64,000 nt of DNA from Miscanthus floridulus (lineage: Eukaryota; Streptophyta; Magnoliopsida; Poales; Poaceae). The stretch is taken from contig NC_089587.1 of the NCBI RefSeq assembly GCF_019320115.1, forward strand, positions 89,484,939-89,548,938, written 5' to 3'. Shown here one piece after another: positions 22,496 to 36,724 of this stretch. Each line of letters opens with the position of its first letter. Positions within the stretch are counted from its first letter, which is position 1. The notes under the pieces were generated by a model, which was not told where the DNA came from, ran no database searches, and was given only the letters and a program-made list of their open reading frames with translations. Position numbers and translations under genes: made by a program.

Positions 22496-25400
22496 TAGGG
22501 TAGCTGACTCATTTGCAAAAAGAATCATTTTTAGCATTTCAAGAACTTCTCGAAAAGCATTATTGCCAAGTTAATTATTATTAACCTATCGACTAGATTT
22601 GCACCTATACTAGAGTAAACATGTGATTAAGCAGATAATGATAACCAATGATCATTAAACAACTTCCATACTGTCATATTCATTATAACTGTCTAAGTGT
22701 TCCATAACATTTACTACGATGAAGTAACTCAAGTCAAGTGCTCACTATCCAGGAGCGATGGCGATTCGAATCGATTCCTAACCAGCTGGTGATTTATTCC
22801 TTACATAAACCTCACTCACCCGCTAAAGTGAGATATTGATCATCGAGTCAACTTTCCAGGAATCTCGAGTTTGCTAGGAACCACATGTACCCGGGGGCCG
22901 ACCGACTGCACTTTGGTCTTATCATCCCGCCCCCGTGTCCTACCACACCTGCTCCGGTATAGTGCGTTGCGGGCAATCTACTCGGCCCAAAAAATCTCCT
23001 AGCTTCGCGGTCGGAAGGTACTTTATCCGGCTAGCTAAATGTAAGGCATGCGTTCAACATGACTCGAGGCCCAACAACGGTCGGTCCTTAATCAACACAG
23101 ACGGAAAGCACTACAGTCCAAAACTCTGCAAGTCTCCGTCCAGTCTCAACTTCATTTAACACTTAGTTATACCATGACTTCATAGTCATCTAAGCAGATC
23201 TAGGTAACCACCTATAGCTCGCAGGTGACAGGAAATCACCCGACTTCTACCGGTCTAAGCCAGCTAAGCATTGACTCGACTACGGATACCAGGGTAAGAA
23301 GGATATAGTATAACAAAGGTAAACAAGGTATAATGCAGCAACGGTTGCAAACAACTCATGAATGTAATGCATCAATAAAATTAAAGCATTTAATTAAATA
23401 ATTGCAAACCGGGAGAAAAATGCTCCGGGGCTTGCCTCTCTCAAAGGAGCTCGGACGGTGATCGGGGCACTCCGGAAGTTCCTCAACGTCCTCCTCGTCG
23501 GCTTCTGGCACTTCCTACGGCTGCACCTCGCACTGCTCCTCGGGCTCCTCGGGTATGATGACTGGGTTCTCGGTTTGCGATCCTGTATGATGCAATGCGC
23601 ATAAGTGATTATGCAAACGGTGCATCGAAGGAGATGAATGCAATGGATATGTTTAAATGCAAGGTAGTCAACATCATCCAAGAAATTATACTACAAGCAC
23701 ATGTCATCTACTGCATTCTCTTCTACTACTAATATGTTTAAGTCAACACACCTTATCAAATGCTTCAAAGATACACCAAAGCTATTATTATTAACTAACC
23801 TTGTATTAAAGAGGATTAATTTATTTCCTTTTAAATTAGGGCTACAACAGAAATCTATATTTCTGTTGCTTATAAAAATCTGAGAAAATTACAGTAGCAT
23901 GGTACTACTCTAATTAGACTACCATCAGATTTTCATGGTGTTTGAATGAGTGGATTAGCCTACACAAAAATCACAAGCTATGGCATGATTTTGTACATAA
24001 AAATACTTTGAACTGTGAAAAGTGTCAAACAACAGAATTAGTATTTTTCCTAAGTTCTTCATAGCATATAATGACTGTACAAAAATTGTCACAGGCATGT
24101 TTTACACAAAATTTGCTCTCTAGCTAAAATAACAAAAATCAGCTATTAAAGGTACTTGAACTACACCTAAAAATTTTCCCACAGCACATGCATGAGACAT
24201 ATTTTTCCTAGGAAGTACATGACATAAGAAGATTAACAAACTTGGAATCATATTTTTCTGAAGACTATAGATTTTTCTACATATTTTTCAAGTTATCAGC
24301 AATATTCATGATTAAATAAAATTCTACAGCAAAGTATCTCAAAAATGACATGCACAATTTTTCCCAAAGTAGATCTGATGATAAGGAACCTAGCAAAAAT
24401 TATTCCAACAGATTTGGAGCTAAAAGGAGTACACAACATTTTCTAAAGCATTTAAATAGAATTTTGAAAAATCATTTTTGAAATCCTATTAAACTTCATG
24501 CTCAAATCTGCTAGATCCACCCAGTTATCCACCCAAAACCCATGCCAGATAGACAGACAGGCGGGACCCAGCGGGTCAACCGGCCCCACTGGTCAGCCGA
24601 CCGGAGGCAGGGGAGACCGGTTGACCGGCCACCGCTCGACGACGGCGAGCAGTCCGGCGAAGGGAGTGGCACCAACGTGCACAGCACGCTGCCCCGCACT
24701 GATGGAAGTATCAAACGGACCCCCTAGCTAAAGCGGAGGAGGTCACCAGCAGCAATGGCGGTTGCGGCGGCGCTACGCGAGGTACGCCGGCCAACTCTGG
24801 CCCTAGCGGCCCGATCTGAGCTTGGCGTGAGCATCAAGGTGACGCAGGGAAACTGAGGAAGGGGAGAGGAAGGAGGGATAGAGCTCCGATGGTGGTCGGC
24901 CACGACGAGCACAGCCCTGACTCCGGCGACAATGGCGATCCATGGCGGAGAAGAAGAAGAAGAAAAGGCGCCTACCTTGACTCTCCGGCTCGGTGGCGAG
25001 GTGGAAGAGCTCCAGACGACAACAATGGAGTCACGGACTAGCTGGAGTGAGAAGCGAGGCAATGGCGAGGTGCACAGGCTTGGCGGAGCAATGGCACGGC
25101 GGTGGCTTTTCTCGGTGGCTCCAGCGCGCGCGAGAGAAAGAAATAGAGGGCGAGGACGAGTGGGATGGCAAGCGGGCGCGGCCTTCAAGCGTTTGCCAGT
25201 GAGCAACAGCGTCAGGCCAGCCACAGCGCGTGGCGGCCACGTGGCGGCCAGGAGCTATCACCGGTCGGCACTGTGTCGAGTTCAAAATTTCAGCATTTAG
25301 TTGAAACACGAGTTGACTGACAGCGTTACTTGTTGGCGCTAGATCTCTCAATTCATGGCGAATCAGTGCAAATCGTATACATGAAAGTTGTAAAGCTATG

Positions 25401-26009
25401 TTAGGGCTACAACAATGCTTTAGACTTTATCAGCTAATTTACAAAGAATAACGAGTTGTATCAAGCCAAAGTTGAGTAGATGAAACTGGACTTTGATTTC
25501 TGACTTAGAAAATTCTAAGTGTTGAGTCAGCACCACAATCTAACTTGTGGGCCCAAATTGAACATGTGGTGTTCATTTTCATGAGTTGGTCATAAAACAA
25601 CTTTTGTTCCTTATAAAATTTGCTACAACTTTGCTTTAGGTTGCCTAGACATGCAAACATTCTAAGCTGTACTTTTTAAACAGTCAAACCAAAAAGTCCT
25701 AGGGTCAAAACAAGTCAAACCATGATTTGAAATCTTAATTAGGCAAAATCATCAACATGAACATTGTTCCTAATGACTTTCTAAGCATAGCTAAGATGTT
25801 TAACAATATATTTAGCCATACCACACATTGGTCATACAATAATCAAGCACTAAAGGTACTGAAATGATGAAAAACAATTGAAATGATACTCTTGTTTCAT
25901 AATCATGTTTCACATGTTTCAAGTGATATATGCTCATGAATGGATGAATGATGCTCATGATCATGAAATGCAAGTGCAATTAGGCAAGACTAACACCAGG
26001 GGTGTTACA

Positions 26010-29000
26010 ATGATCATCTCCAACAAAAGCATCAGACGAGACGTAAGGAATGACCATGCCCATGGTCCTAAGCATCACCCATCGTAGGATAAAGGCAGTT
26101 GATACAATAGCCATAATACATCTACCCATCTGCAACAAGTGGGAATAAAACCCTGAGTACGAGAAGGTACTCAGCTAGACTTACCCGACATAACCAAAAA
26201 TAAAGTGACACCAAGGATTATGAAGGGCTTTATAGTAGGGTAGCTGACTCATTTGAAAAAAGAGGCATTTTTAGCATTTCAAGAACCTTTCCAAAAGCAT
26301 TATTGTCAAGTTAATTATTATTAACCTGTCGACTATATTTGCACCTATACTTGAGCAAGCATGTGATTAAGCAAATAATGATAACCAATGATCATTAACA
26401 ACTTCCATAATGTCATATTCATTATAACTGTCCAAGTGTTCCATCAACATTACTACGATGAAGTCACTCAAGTCAAGTGCTCACTATCCAGGAGCGATGG
26501 CGATTCGAATCGATTCCTAACCAGCTGGTGATTTATTCCTTACACAAACCTCACTCACCCGCTAAAGTGAGGTATCGGTCACCGAGTCAACTATCCAAGA
26601 AAATCTCGAGTTTGCCAGGAACCACATGTACCCGGGGGCCGACCGACTGCCCTTTGGTCTTATCATCGTGCCCCCGTGTCCTACCACACCTGCTCTGGTA
26701 CAGTGCGCTGCGGGTAATCTACTCGGCCCGAATAATCTCCTAGCTTCACGGTTGAAAGGTACTTTATTCGGCCAGCTAAATGTAAGGCATGCGTTCAACA
26801 TGACTCGAGGCCCAACAATGGTTGGTCCTTAATCGACACAAACGGAAAGCACTACAGTCCAAAACTCTATAAGTCTCCGTCCGGTCTCAACTTCAAATTA
26901 ACACTTAGTTATACGATGATTATATAGTTATCCAAGCAGATCCTGGTAACCACCTATAGCTCGCAGGTGACAGGAAATCACCCGACTTCTACCGGTCTAA
27001 GCCAGCTAAGCATTGACTCGATTGCGGATACTAGGGTAACAAGGATATAGTATAACAAAGGTAGACAAGGTATAATGCAGCAACGATTGCAAACAATTTC
27101 TGAACATAATGCATCAATTAAAGTAAAGCATTTAATTAATAATTACAAACCAAAGAGAAAAATGCTCTGGGGCTTGCCTCTCTCGAAGGAGCTCGGGCGG
27201 TGATCGGGGCACTCTGGAAGTTCCTCAATGTCCTCCTCGTCTGCTTCGGTCACTTCCTGCGGCTGCACCTCGAGCTATTCCTCAGACTCCTTGGGTATGA
27301 CGACTAGGCTCTCGGTTTGTGATCCTGTATGATGCATGTGCGTAAGTGCTTATGCAAAAGGCGCATCGGATGAAATGAACACAATGAATATGCTTACATG
27401 CAAGGTAGTCAACATTATCCAAGAACATGTACTACAAGCACATGTCATCTACTGCATTCTCTTCTACTATTAAGATGTTAAGTCAACACATCTCATTAAA
27501 TGCTTCAAAGATACACCAAAGCTTCACTAATTTCTTAATCATGCATAAAGCAACATTTGATTAAACCCTAATTAATAATAGGTTTGAATAGCAACATCTA
27601 TTTTTATAGCTTAAAAAAATCTTAGAAAATTACCATAGTACAGTACTACTCTAAGTAGTCTACCATCAGATTTTTATGACATTTGAATAAGTGGAGTAGC
27701 CTACACAAAAATGACAAGCTATGGCATAATTATGAACATGAAAATACTTTGTATTATGAAAAGTGTCAAACAATAGATGTAATATTTTTCCTATGTTCTA
27801 TACAATAAATAATCATTGCACAAAAATTATCACATGCATGTTTTATACAAATTTTGCTCTCTAGCAAAAATAACAAAAATCAGCCATTAAAGGCACTTGA
27901 ACTACACCTCACAATTTTTCTATAGGACATGCATGGCACATATTTTTCCTAGGAAGTACTTTACACAAGAAGAGTAACAAACTTGTAAGCATATTTTTCT
28001 GATCTTTCTATGATTTATTATGACTTTCTCAAGAAAATAGCAATTTCAATGATTAAATAAAACTCCACAGAAAAGTATCTCAAGAATGACATGCAATATT
28101 TTTATCATGTAGATCTGGTAACAATAAGCACAACAAAATTTGTTTCACCATTTTTGGAGCAATATAACTGGAGATATACATTTTACAAGCTTTGTAAATC
28201 AATTTCTGAAATCATTTTCTTTAACACTGAAATTCCCCCAACCCAGAACCGCTAGGTGCACCCGGTGCAGTGCACCTAGAGGGGATACCAGGCAGGACCC
28301 TTGGTCAAACCGGGCCCACGCGTCAGCCAGAGCCGAGCAGGGCCGTCGCTGATCGGCCGGCGTTCGCCGACGGTGAGCTAGCCGACGGCGCGGTCACCAC
28401 CAGCAGCTCACCCGCGACAAGGTGGACGCAATGCACCAAGTGAAGGCACGGGAGGAGCTCGTAATGAAGCTCAGCAACATGCTTGGTGGAGCAGTGGCGT
28501 GGCTCACTGATGGCCAGCCATCTCTAGCCGAGAAGGGGCACGAGAGGTGGTGCGGGAGCTTCACCGAGCTCGTGCGGTGCTCGTGCGCGTGAAGGGAGAG
28601 CAAGAAGGAGGACGGAGGGGCGAGGTCCATGGAGCGGAGTGCTCCGGCGAGCTTGGCCACAACTCTGGTGAGAGATTCCTAGGGAGAGGGAGCTTCTCAC
28701 GGCTTACCGAGGCGAGCACGAGGTGCGCGAGGAGGAGGCGGAGATGCGGGCGAGATGGAGGGTTCAACGGCGAGCCAGGATGGCCGGGCGAGCTACTTCC
28801 GACGAGGCGTGGCGCATGGTGGTGAAGGCGGATGTGCGCCACTGCTGTTGCTGCTACTGAGCGAGTGAGAGAGTGGAGTGGGGAGTGAGAAGGAGCGTAG
28901 CACGGCCGGGAAGGTGAAGGCACGACAGGAGGGCATGGGGCAGGCCGGGGTTGCCGCACGGCGTGCGTCGCCAGCGCATGGCGGCCACGCGACGAGCGCG

Positions 29001-29620
29001 CTCTAACATGGTTGGGCGCAGCGCTAAGGCAGGCCGGGTGAGTGGGCCAGCGTGGAGGCAGGCTAGGCTGGCTGAGCGGCTGGGCCAAAAGCGAACCTAC
29101 GGCCCATTCAAGTGAAATGTGATTTTTTTAATTTATTTTCTATCCCCATTTCCTTCAATGCAAATTTTGAGCAATTTCAAAGCAGTTTTAAAAGTTGGTG
29201 TAAAAATGAAAGTTGTTCCATTTTTCAAGATCTACAACTTTGCTTTTATGACCATAGTCCAATTCCAAATAGATTTTGAATTACAAAATAAACATCAATA
29301 TTAATTCAAAACCCTAATTTTGAAGAATTGTTTAAAAGCAAAATTTGGCAAAACTTTGAATATGAACTTGGCTCCTATTTGTATCCTAAACATTTATAAG
29401 CTATCTTAGTGATCAAAACAAGAATCATGGCATCCAAACATGAGCATGGCATTTCACATTGTTTGAAACATGAATAAATTTTCAATCAACTTAAGCATCA
29501 CATGAAATGATACTTCATTTCTTTCGAAATGAAATGCGTGAATGATGCTTATGCATGAGGTGATGATGATTATGTTCATGGGATGGAATGTTAGTGCATG
29601 CTTAACACCGAGGTGTTACA
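26010..29620 (-). repeat. Element B 3' LTR, inner fragment
   Basis: This continues the B LTR interrupted at 11253 and ends with TGTTACA at 29614-29620. Joined to 10942-11253 it gives about 3918 bp, against 3917 bp for the partner at 48684. Over the last 517 bp, compared by eye with 52084-52600, I see one substitution and one one-base length change in a T run. The hairpin module is at 26130-26184 and is intact. Confidence 0.9.
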
Positions 29621-29633
29621 GCCCTCCCCCTTA
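29621..29633 (-). promoter_or_regulatory. Polypurine tract of element B
   Basis: On the minus strand a TAAGGGGGAGGGC run abuts the 3' LTR of B. Confidence 0.7.
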
Positions 29634-32600
29634 TAAAAATCTTGTCCTGAGATTTGGGTTACGAACCATTTGTTATAAAAATCTTCATAAGCTTTTTGTA
29701 GATATTCTCCCGTTTCCCAAGTTGCATCTCCCTCATCATGGTGATTCCACTATATCTTGTATGTTTTCACCACACTATTCCAAGTAGCATGTTCTTTAGT
29801 GTCTAACACACGGACCGGTTGCTCATGATACACCAAATCTGATTTGAGTTTGATGCCCCGAGGTTCTATTCTTTCCTCCAGAACACGCAAACACTTCTTG
29901 AGTTGCGATACATGGAAAACTAGAAATATGGTACTCATTGTCTCAGGTAACTCTAACTTATAAGCTACTGGACCTCTTCGTTCCAAGATCTTGTATGGTC
30001 CTATGAATCTAGCGGCAAGCTTTCTTCGGACTCCAAACCGTTTCTTCTTCATTGGCGTGACCTTCAGATAAACATAGTCACCAACTTCAAACACAAGGGG
30101 TCTCCTTCTTCTGTCTGCATAACTTTTCTGATGCAATTGGGCTGCCTTCATATTTTGTTGAATAATATGAACTTTCTTCTCGGCCTCTTCTACAAAGTCA
30201 ATGCCATAATACCTTCTTTCTCCTGGCTCGACCCAATTCAGTGGTGTTCTACATTTTCTGCCATACAAAGCTTCGAATGGAGCCATCTTGGTGCTTTCTT
30301 GATAACTATTGTTGTAAGCAAGCTCAGCTAATGGTAACCATGACTCCCATGAACCCCTAGAAGACAACACATAGGCTCTTAACATATCCTCTAGAACAAC
30401 ATTCACTCGTTCAGTCTGACCATCTGTCTGAGGATGATAAGCAGTACTACAAATCAAACTAGTTCCCAAACCTTTGTGCAAATGTTCCCAAAAGTGAGCC
30501 ATGAACTGTGGCCCTCTATCAGATACTATAGTCTTTGGTATACCATGCAACCTCACAATTTCTGCAATATACTTCTCGGCATATTGAGGTGGTCGATAAG
30601 TTGTCTTGACAGGTAAGAAATGAGTGGTCTTGGTAAGACGATCCATAATCACCCAAATCGAATCATGTCCCTTTTGAGTAGTGGGCAAACCCGAGATAAA
30701 ATCCATACTTATATCATCCCACTTCCAACTAGGTACGGACAAAGGTTGCAACAAACCAGCAGGTTTCATATGAATAGCTTTCACTCTACAACATGTGTCA
30801 CATCTGGCAATATATGCTGTAACTTCTTTCTTCATTTTGGTCCACCAGTAACGAGGTCTCAGTTCTTGATACATCTTACTACTTCCTAGATGGATAGATA
30901 GCTTAGAAAGGTGATCCTCATCCATGAGTTTATTCCTAAGCTCTCGATCCTTGGGAACCACAAGACGGTCATCAAACCACAGTATGCCCTGTTCATCCAC
31001 TTTAAAGTGCTTAGATGGCTTTTCTTTTATTTTCTCTTTGATGTGGAATATTCCCTTGTCTATTTTTTGGCCTTCTATTATCTTACTCTCCAAAGAGCAA
31101 CTAATCTGAATACTATGTAACACAGCAGGATGCATCAGATCGAACCCATCTTCAAGTAATGGCTGCACATTTAAGCAATGTGACTTTCTGCTCAAAGCAT
31201 CTGCCACTACATTAGCCTTTCCAGGATGATATTGCACATTCAAGTTGTAATCTTTGATCAATTCCAACCATCTACACTGTCTCATGTTCAGCTCAGGTTG
31301 GGTAAAGATGTACTTAAGACTCTTGTGATCTGTGAAAATATTGCACACATTACCAAGTAGATAATGTCTCCAAATTTTTAGGGCATGCACAACTGTAGCA
31401 AGTTCAAGATCATGTGTCGGATAGTTGACTTCGTGCTTTCTCAATTGATGTGAGGCATAAGCAATGACTCTTCCTTCTTGTATAAGAACACAACCCAAAC
31501 CAGTTTTCGATGCATCGCAAAACACATCAAATGGTTTCTCAATGTCCGGTTGTGCGAGAATACGAGCAGTGGTCATTAGTTTCTGCAAGGTGTGGAAAGC
31601 TGCTTCACACTCCTCTGTCCACATGAACTTGTGATCTTTTTGTAGCAGACTTGTCATTGGCTTGGCAATCTTTGAGAAGTCTGGTATAAAACGACGATAG
31701 TAACCGGCTAATCCTAAGAAACTTCTAACCTCAGGAACTGTGGTCGGTGCCTTCCAATCCATAACCTCTTGCACCTTACTTGGGTCGACTAAAACTCCAT
31801 TTTCTGACAGAATGTGACCAAGGAAAGGAACTTTCTTCAACCAGAATTCACATTTGCTAAACTTAGCATACAGCTTATGATCTCTAAGTCTGGTCAAGAC
31901 AATTCTCAGATGCTCTTCATGATCCGTCTCGTTCTCAGAGTACACCAGAATGTCATCAATGAATACAACCACAAACTTATCCAATTCTGGCATAAAAACT
32001 ATATTCATCAAAAACATAAAGTATGCAGGAGCATTTGTTAAGCCAAAGGACATGACAAGATACTCATACAACCCGTATCTGGTGGAAAATGCAGTTTTTG
32101 GTATATCTTGGGGCCTAATCTTGATCTGATGATAATCGGATCTCAAATCTATCTTTGAGAACACCTTAGCCTTGGCTAACTGGTCAAACAGAACATCAAT
32201 ATGAGGCAAGGGATACTTATTCTTGATGGTTACAGCGTTAAGTGGCCTGTAATCCACGCACATTCTCAACATGCCCTCTTTCTTCTTCTTCACAAATAAG
32301 GCGGGACATCCCCATTCAGACTTGCTTGGCTGGATAAACCCCTTTTTTGATAACTCTTCTAGTTGCTTCTTCAGCTCAACTAATTCATCCGGAGGCATCT
32401 GATAGGGTCTCCTTGAAATCGGAGCTGTTCCGGAGATTAACTCAATTCCAAACTCAATATCCCTATCTGGCGGAAGACTAGGTAGCTCATCCGGGAATAC
32501 ATCCGGAAACTCACACACTACCAGAATCTGATGAATAGGAATAACTTCAGTAGCATATGTCACACTTATAAGGTATGTTCTCTGAGGCAATGGTACTTGG

Positions 32601-32772
32601 AAAGTACCCTCACCTAGGGGATCCTTAAGGGTAAGTACCCGACTTCTGGTATCTATAACTGCTCCCCAATCCTTCATCCAATTCATCCCTATAATGACAT
32701 CCAGAACTAGTCCAGGCATAACTATCAAGTTCACTCGAAACTTTCTGCTACCTAATTCAAGGGTTGCCCCTC
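29634..32772 (-). pseudogene. Element B pol (protease end to chromodomain), truncated by element C
   Basis: From the C junction at 32772 the minus-strand frame is open for about 1000 codons to a TAG at 29749-29747, inside the chromodomain. It covers the end of protease, RT ([12 protein letters not shown]), RNase H, integrase (CDTC zinc ligands, [16 protein letters not shown]) and the start of the chromodomain; the remaining residues (HHDEGDATWE, YLQKAYE) follow the stop in frame. An upstream ATG at 32809 belongs to the LTR of C and opens the frame by chance, so it is not the start of the B protein. The N-terminal half lies at 45173-46545, on the far side of C. Confidence 0.88.
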
Positions 32773-33165
32773 TGTAACACCCCGGTGTTATGATCTTATT
32801 TAGCGCCATGATTTAGGCCTAAGAAAAATTTCCGAAATGAGTTTCTCGAATGTTAAAATTTTAAATATTGCGCTTAGGGTTAAAATACCATTTTTAGCAA
32901 ACTATATAAGACAATACCACGCAGTTTAGGGCACTACGGATGGGCAGCCCGCATCCTTTACACGCATACTTGAGATTTCCAAGCCTAGCGGAGACTGGGA
33001 GATTAATATGACAGAGTGACAGAACAATGTAGATCGTGTAGACGTCTATCAGTCTACCGATGTAGTACCACAGCAATTTCACTGATGGACGGTAAATTTG
33101 AGGCACTAAACAATTTGAGGCCCTGTACGGTTGCACGGCCTGCACATCCATGGAGCACGGCCCTG

Positions 33166-33167
<2 letters not shown>

Positions 33168-33244
<77 letters not shown>

Positions 33245-33260
33245 TATATATATATATATG
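33168..33260. repeat. AC/AT microsatellite in the element C 5' LTR
   Basis: About 30 AC units followed by AT units. The equivalent place in the 3' LTR (about 41117-41164) is much shorter, which accounts for a good part of the length difference between the two LTRs. Apparent Thr-His repeat ORFs here are artefacts. Confidence 0.95.
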
Positions 33261-35812
33261 CACACACATACTGCATTACCGAACACCCGCCTACCTCCGT
33301 GGTCACGTTAGGATTAATGCCTTGTCGCGGTAGCGCTGCCTGCCTCCGCTGTCCATCGGTCTTTGTTAGTTGTGTTCCGTGGATGCATGGACATGTGGCC
33401 TGGTGCGTGAGACTTCGCCGCGAAGCAAAGCTCAGTCCACCGGCCGGCCGGGTCTCATCTTTGAAATTGCACGCATGCTCCATCTCCCTAGCCCCTAGCT
33501 AGTAACTCGCAACAATAGTCTAATACATGCATGCATGTGCATTTCTCTTTTGTTTAGAGCGAGGACGGGCTGATTGGAGATGATGGGATGGCGGCATGTT
33601 TCTCTCCCTCGCGTCCTTTTTCCTGAGAGCGCTTTAAAGAAGGTTGGCTGAACCCCCGGTGCGTCTGTGGCCTGCGCCACTGCCCGTTCGGTCTTGTCTT
33701 GCCTACCGTGGTCTGTCGCGCGTCCTGTCGGTGTCCTGATTTTCTAGTGCCTGTCTCCATCTGCCTCCTGCTCGCATTGCTTTTCTCACTCTCTCTCCCT
33801 TCCTTTTTCTACTGAGTTCCGGCCATCGTCGCTCGACCACAGTGCAAGTGCTGCCTTCTCCCCTTTTCTGCTTGCTGCTCATCGACATGCCGAGCTACAG
33901 TGCCCTCTCCTTCCCCTACTCTGCTCGCCGTGGTCGCCGCTGTCCCGCACCATCGCCTGCAGGTACCGGCTTTCCCCTACGCAAGCGCACGCGGTCGTCC
34001 GCTGCTCCTTCCGTGCGCGCGTGCACGCTTTTCCCGCGGCTATGCCGAGGCTCTGTCCATGCCGCAACTACCGTGCCCGCAGGCACGCGCATGCCACTGC
34101 CACGGCCTGTCGTGGCTGTGCCCGAGCAGCAGCACCCTTGTCCTGCAGCACCCGCCGATGCTCGGTGCCCATGCCGTGTCTCGCCGGGGCCACGCCGAGC
34201 CCCGCTTAGCTCTCGGTCGCTGTCGCCCGAGCACGCACCGCCCTCCTTCTTCCTTCCCAACGCGCGCGAGTAGCAACTCCCGAGCCCCCATTCTCCGACC
34301 TTGTTTTCCTGCCGTGTCTGCCGTGGCACCACGCCACGCCTAGAGCGCAGTCCCAAGCCTGGGAGTCCGGTCTCGATAGCCGCAGCCGAAGCGCCTCGCC
34401 ATGGAGCCATTCCGTCCCCACGTCGCGCGTCCTCACCGTGGCCACGCCTCACGTCGTGCGGGCACTAGCGTCCTGCGGTCACAGCCCCACGCCACTGCTC
34501 CACGTCACGCCTGGAGTGTAGCCCGTGCTTGGAACGCCGCACCGTGCGTGAGCGCGTATGACTCGGCCGAGCCGCAACCGCCCGCGCCCCGGTCTCGCTG
34601 CTCCTCGGCCCGCCGCCGTCTGAGCCTCCATCAGCGGCCGTGCCTCTCACTGTCGGTGGCCATGCCTCTTCCCGGCCCCGTTGCGTCGTCCCCGCCGCCG
34701 GCCCACATTTCCCGTCGCCCCTCTGTTTTGAGGATGAAGACAAGGTGAGAAGGGCATGGATCCAAGAAGATATTTTATACGGGGTTCTTTATGCAAATAC
34801 TAGACTCAAGTTAATAGTGTTGATGGACCTTATCGTAAATTAAAGGAAGTTCAGTGACCATTTCACGTATGTGACGCGCCTTGTCCCCGTACCTGGGCCA
34901 CTTGGGCCGGTCTGTTGTCCACGCGCGGCCTGCTGGGCTGCCCGCGCCTGGTCGCTGGGCCATTCAGCGCTGCTGCGCCACCACACCTGTGCTGGGCCGG
35001 CTTGCCACGCGCGCTTTGGGGCTGCCCGCTGCCTGCGCGCCTGTGGGCCGAGCTATGCCATGCGGCCTGTTTCTTTTTGAATGTTCTCGGTTATTTTGTT
35101 AAATCAATGCTCTTCAAAAATTGAAAATAAAGTGTAGAAAAATCATAAAAATGTCAAACTAGTTTTGTTGAGTCTCTAAAATTAGGGCCTACCTATTAGT
35201 ATATTTTGTTCACATAGTTCGATGATATTTTTGGAAGCCATATAATTAATCTAAGATATTTAATATTGCAAAATATAAACTTGTAGGAACTTTCATGACA
35301 AATTGGTAATAGTATTAGACCTGAAATCTTTATAGTAGGTTCCTAGCAAAATTAGCTGCTCACCATAATTTTGTAGCTCTAGAATAATTAGTTGCTAGAT
35401 AAATAATAATGTCCTATTGCGAATAAAGAAACATCGTTGGTTTATATAACTAAAAGAATTGTTAAGAAATAATGCCTTGTTCGACAACATGGATACGTAG
35501 CTAAGTACGGTCGTCGTTAGAACTAGCCCGTTAACTTGAGAGGCGTAAAGCATATTTATACGAGTCACGATTGCGGTCAATTAATTATATCTTTGCATGG
35601 CATTACATTGCATATCATAATAGGGACATCGGTGGATCATAGAGTCATCGGGAGTTGCTGGAGGAATGGTGCTTTTGGAGATCATGTCGCCATGATGGAA
35701 AGCTAACTTCTGATTATATTTTTCCCAGGTAAGCCCCGGTGCATAACCCCTACTTTCTGCAGTTTAAATTATATTTGTGCATTAAGTTTTAAGGAGTTGA
35801 ATGAAACCCACT

Positions 35813-35815
<3 letters not shown>

Positions 35816-35864
<49 letters not shown>
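35816..35864. repeat. AT microsatellite in the element C 5' LTR
   Basis: About 24 AT units; the 3' LTR has only about 10 at 43721-43741. Confidence 0.95.
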
Positions 35865-35867
<3 letters not shown>

Positions 35868-36724
35868 TTATTCCTATGAGTCTTACTAGTATGATAGGAT
35901 CATGTAGAATGCTATGCTACAGGACTTCGGTAGAAGTTGAGTGATTGCCTGTCACTCGCGAGAGATAGGAAATATATTATTGGATTACTATCACTTGGAA
36001 AATATAAAATGGTGGAAAGAAAAATGGTGGTCGGGCAGGGATATGGTTTGGGTATTGGTGGGTGTAAGAAGTTGTGTCGCCACGGAGGCGGGTCATAGCT
36101 TGGTTACACTGTTTCTCTCTGTCTGGTTGGTTAAGGACAGATCGTTGCATATGACTCTAGGTAGGTCACAGACTTATTATCCCGAGCACATACTTGTGTA
36201 TGGGCGCTTGGAAGACTTGTTGTTCTCTTATCGTGGATCAGGCTCTTTCCGGACCGACTGCTTGGGTTTGTTTTTTGTGGAGGAGGTCCTTGCACTGCAC
36301 TGAGTCTGGGACTCAGGGGCGGGGGCTTGGAGTCCCAGTTTGGATGGGGACCTGGACACCCAAGACAGGAGAGTGATGGGTTGGTCCTGCTCGTGCCTGG
36401 GGTATAAGCAGGGCGTGTGTTTTCAGGGTACCCAGCTGGGGGCATTGATTCATGAATCATCGGCTATCCGGTATGGCTTGTCTACGGTTTAGCATCATAG
36501 TAAGAACTAAAAGATGGAAGATGGAAAAAGGAAATATGATTGCTTACTACCTGCTTGAAAGTAGCACAGGTGCTTACATAGAATGGTTAGCTAATGAACC
36601 AATGTGGCTATTAATAAAAATCAAACATAAGGACGCACGCTTAGTAATGCTTCCTACAAGTGCAATAAATCCACAAGCTAGATAGCCTTGCATATCCTTG
36701 GAGTCTTTTCTTTTCTCCCGTTGG

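Larger units (their letters stand above)
11254..26009 (-). mobile_element. Element A: chromovirus inserted in the LTR of B
   Basis: A is 14,756 bp long and flanked by a perfect 5-bp duplication, atgat (11249-11253 and 26010-26014). The LTRs end TGTAACA/TGTTACA. The gene order on the minus strand is 5' LTR (21963-26009), primer-binding site, H3-like accessory ORF, gag, protease, RT, RNase H, integrase, chromodomain, polypurine tract, 3' LTR (11254-15297). It belongs to a subfamily close to B, but the GC-rich middle of the LTR has diverged. Confidence 0.93.
21963..26009 (-). repeat. 5' LTR of element A
   Basis: A 4047-bp LTR next to the primer-binding site, so it is the promoter-bearing 5' LTR in the element's orientation. 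It carries a minus-strand CTATAAAG at 22495-22488 followed about 40 nt later by the conserved hairpin module. Confidence 0.92.

Noticed and set aside
29750..32809. ATG at 32809 as the true start of a 1019-residue protein
   Set aside because: The first 12 codons are LTR sequence of element C read antisense; the remainder is the interrupted pol of B.
33016..33502. ORFs rich in Thr-His or Cys-Val repeats on both strands
   Set aside because: They are translations of the (AC)n/(AT)n microsatellite in the C LTR and have no conserved flanks.
33842..34748. Long overlapping ORFs on both strands in the C 5' LTR (and the matching ones at 41603-42749)
   Set aside because: GC-rich composition opens all frames. 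The two LTR copies do not keep the same frames, and no family is recognised.
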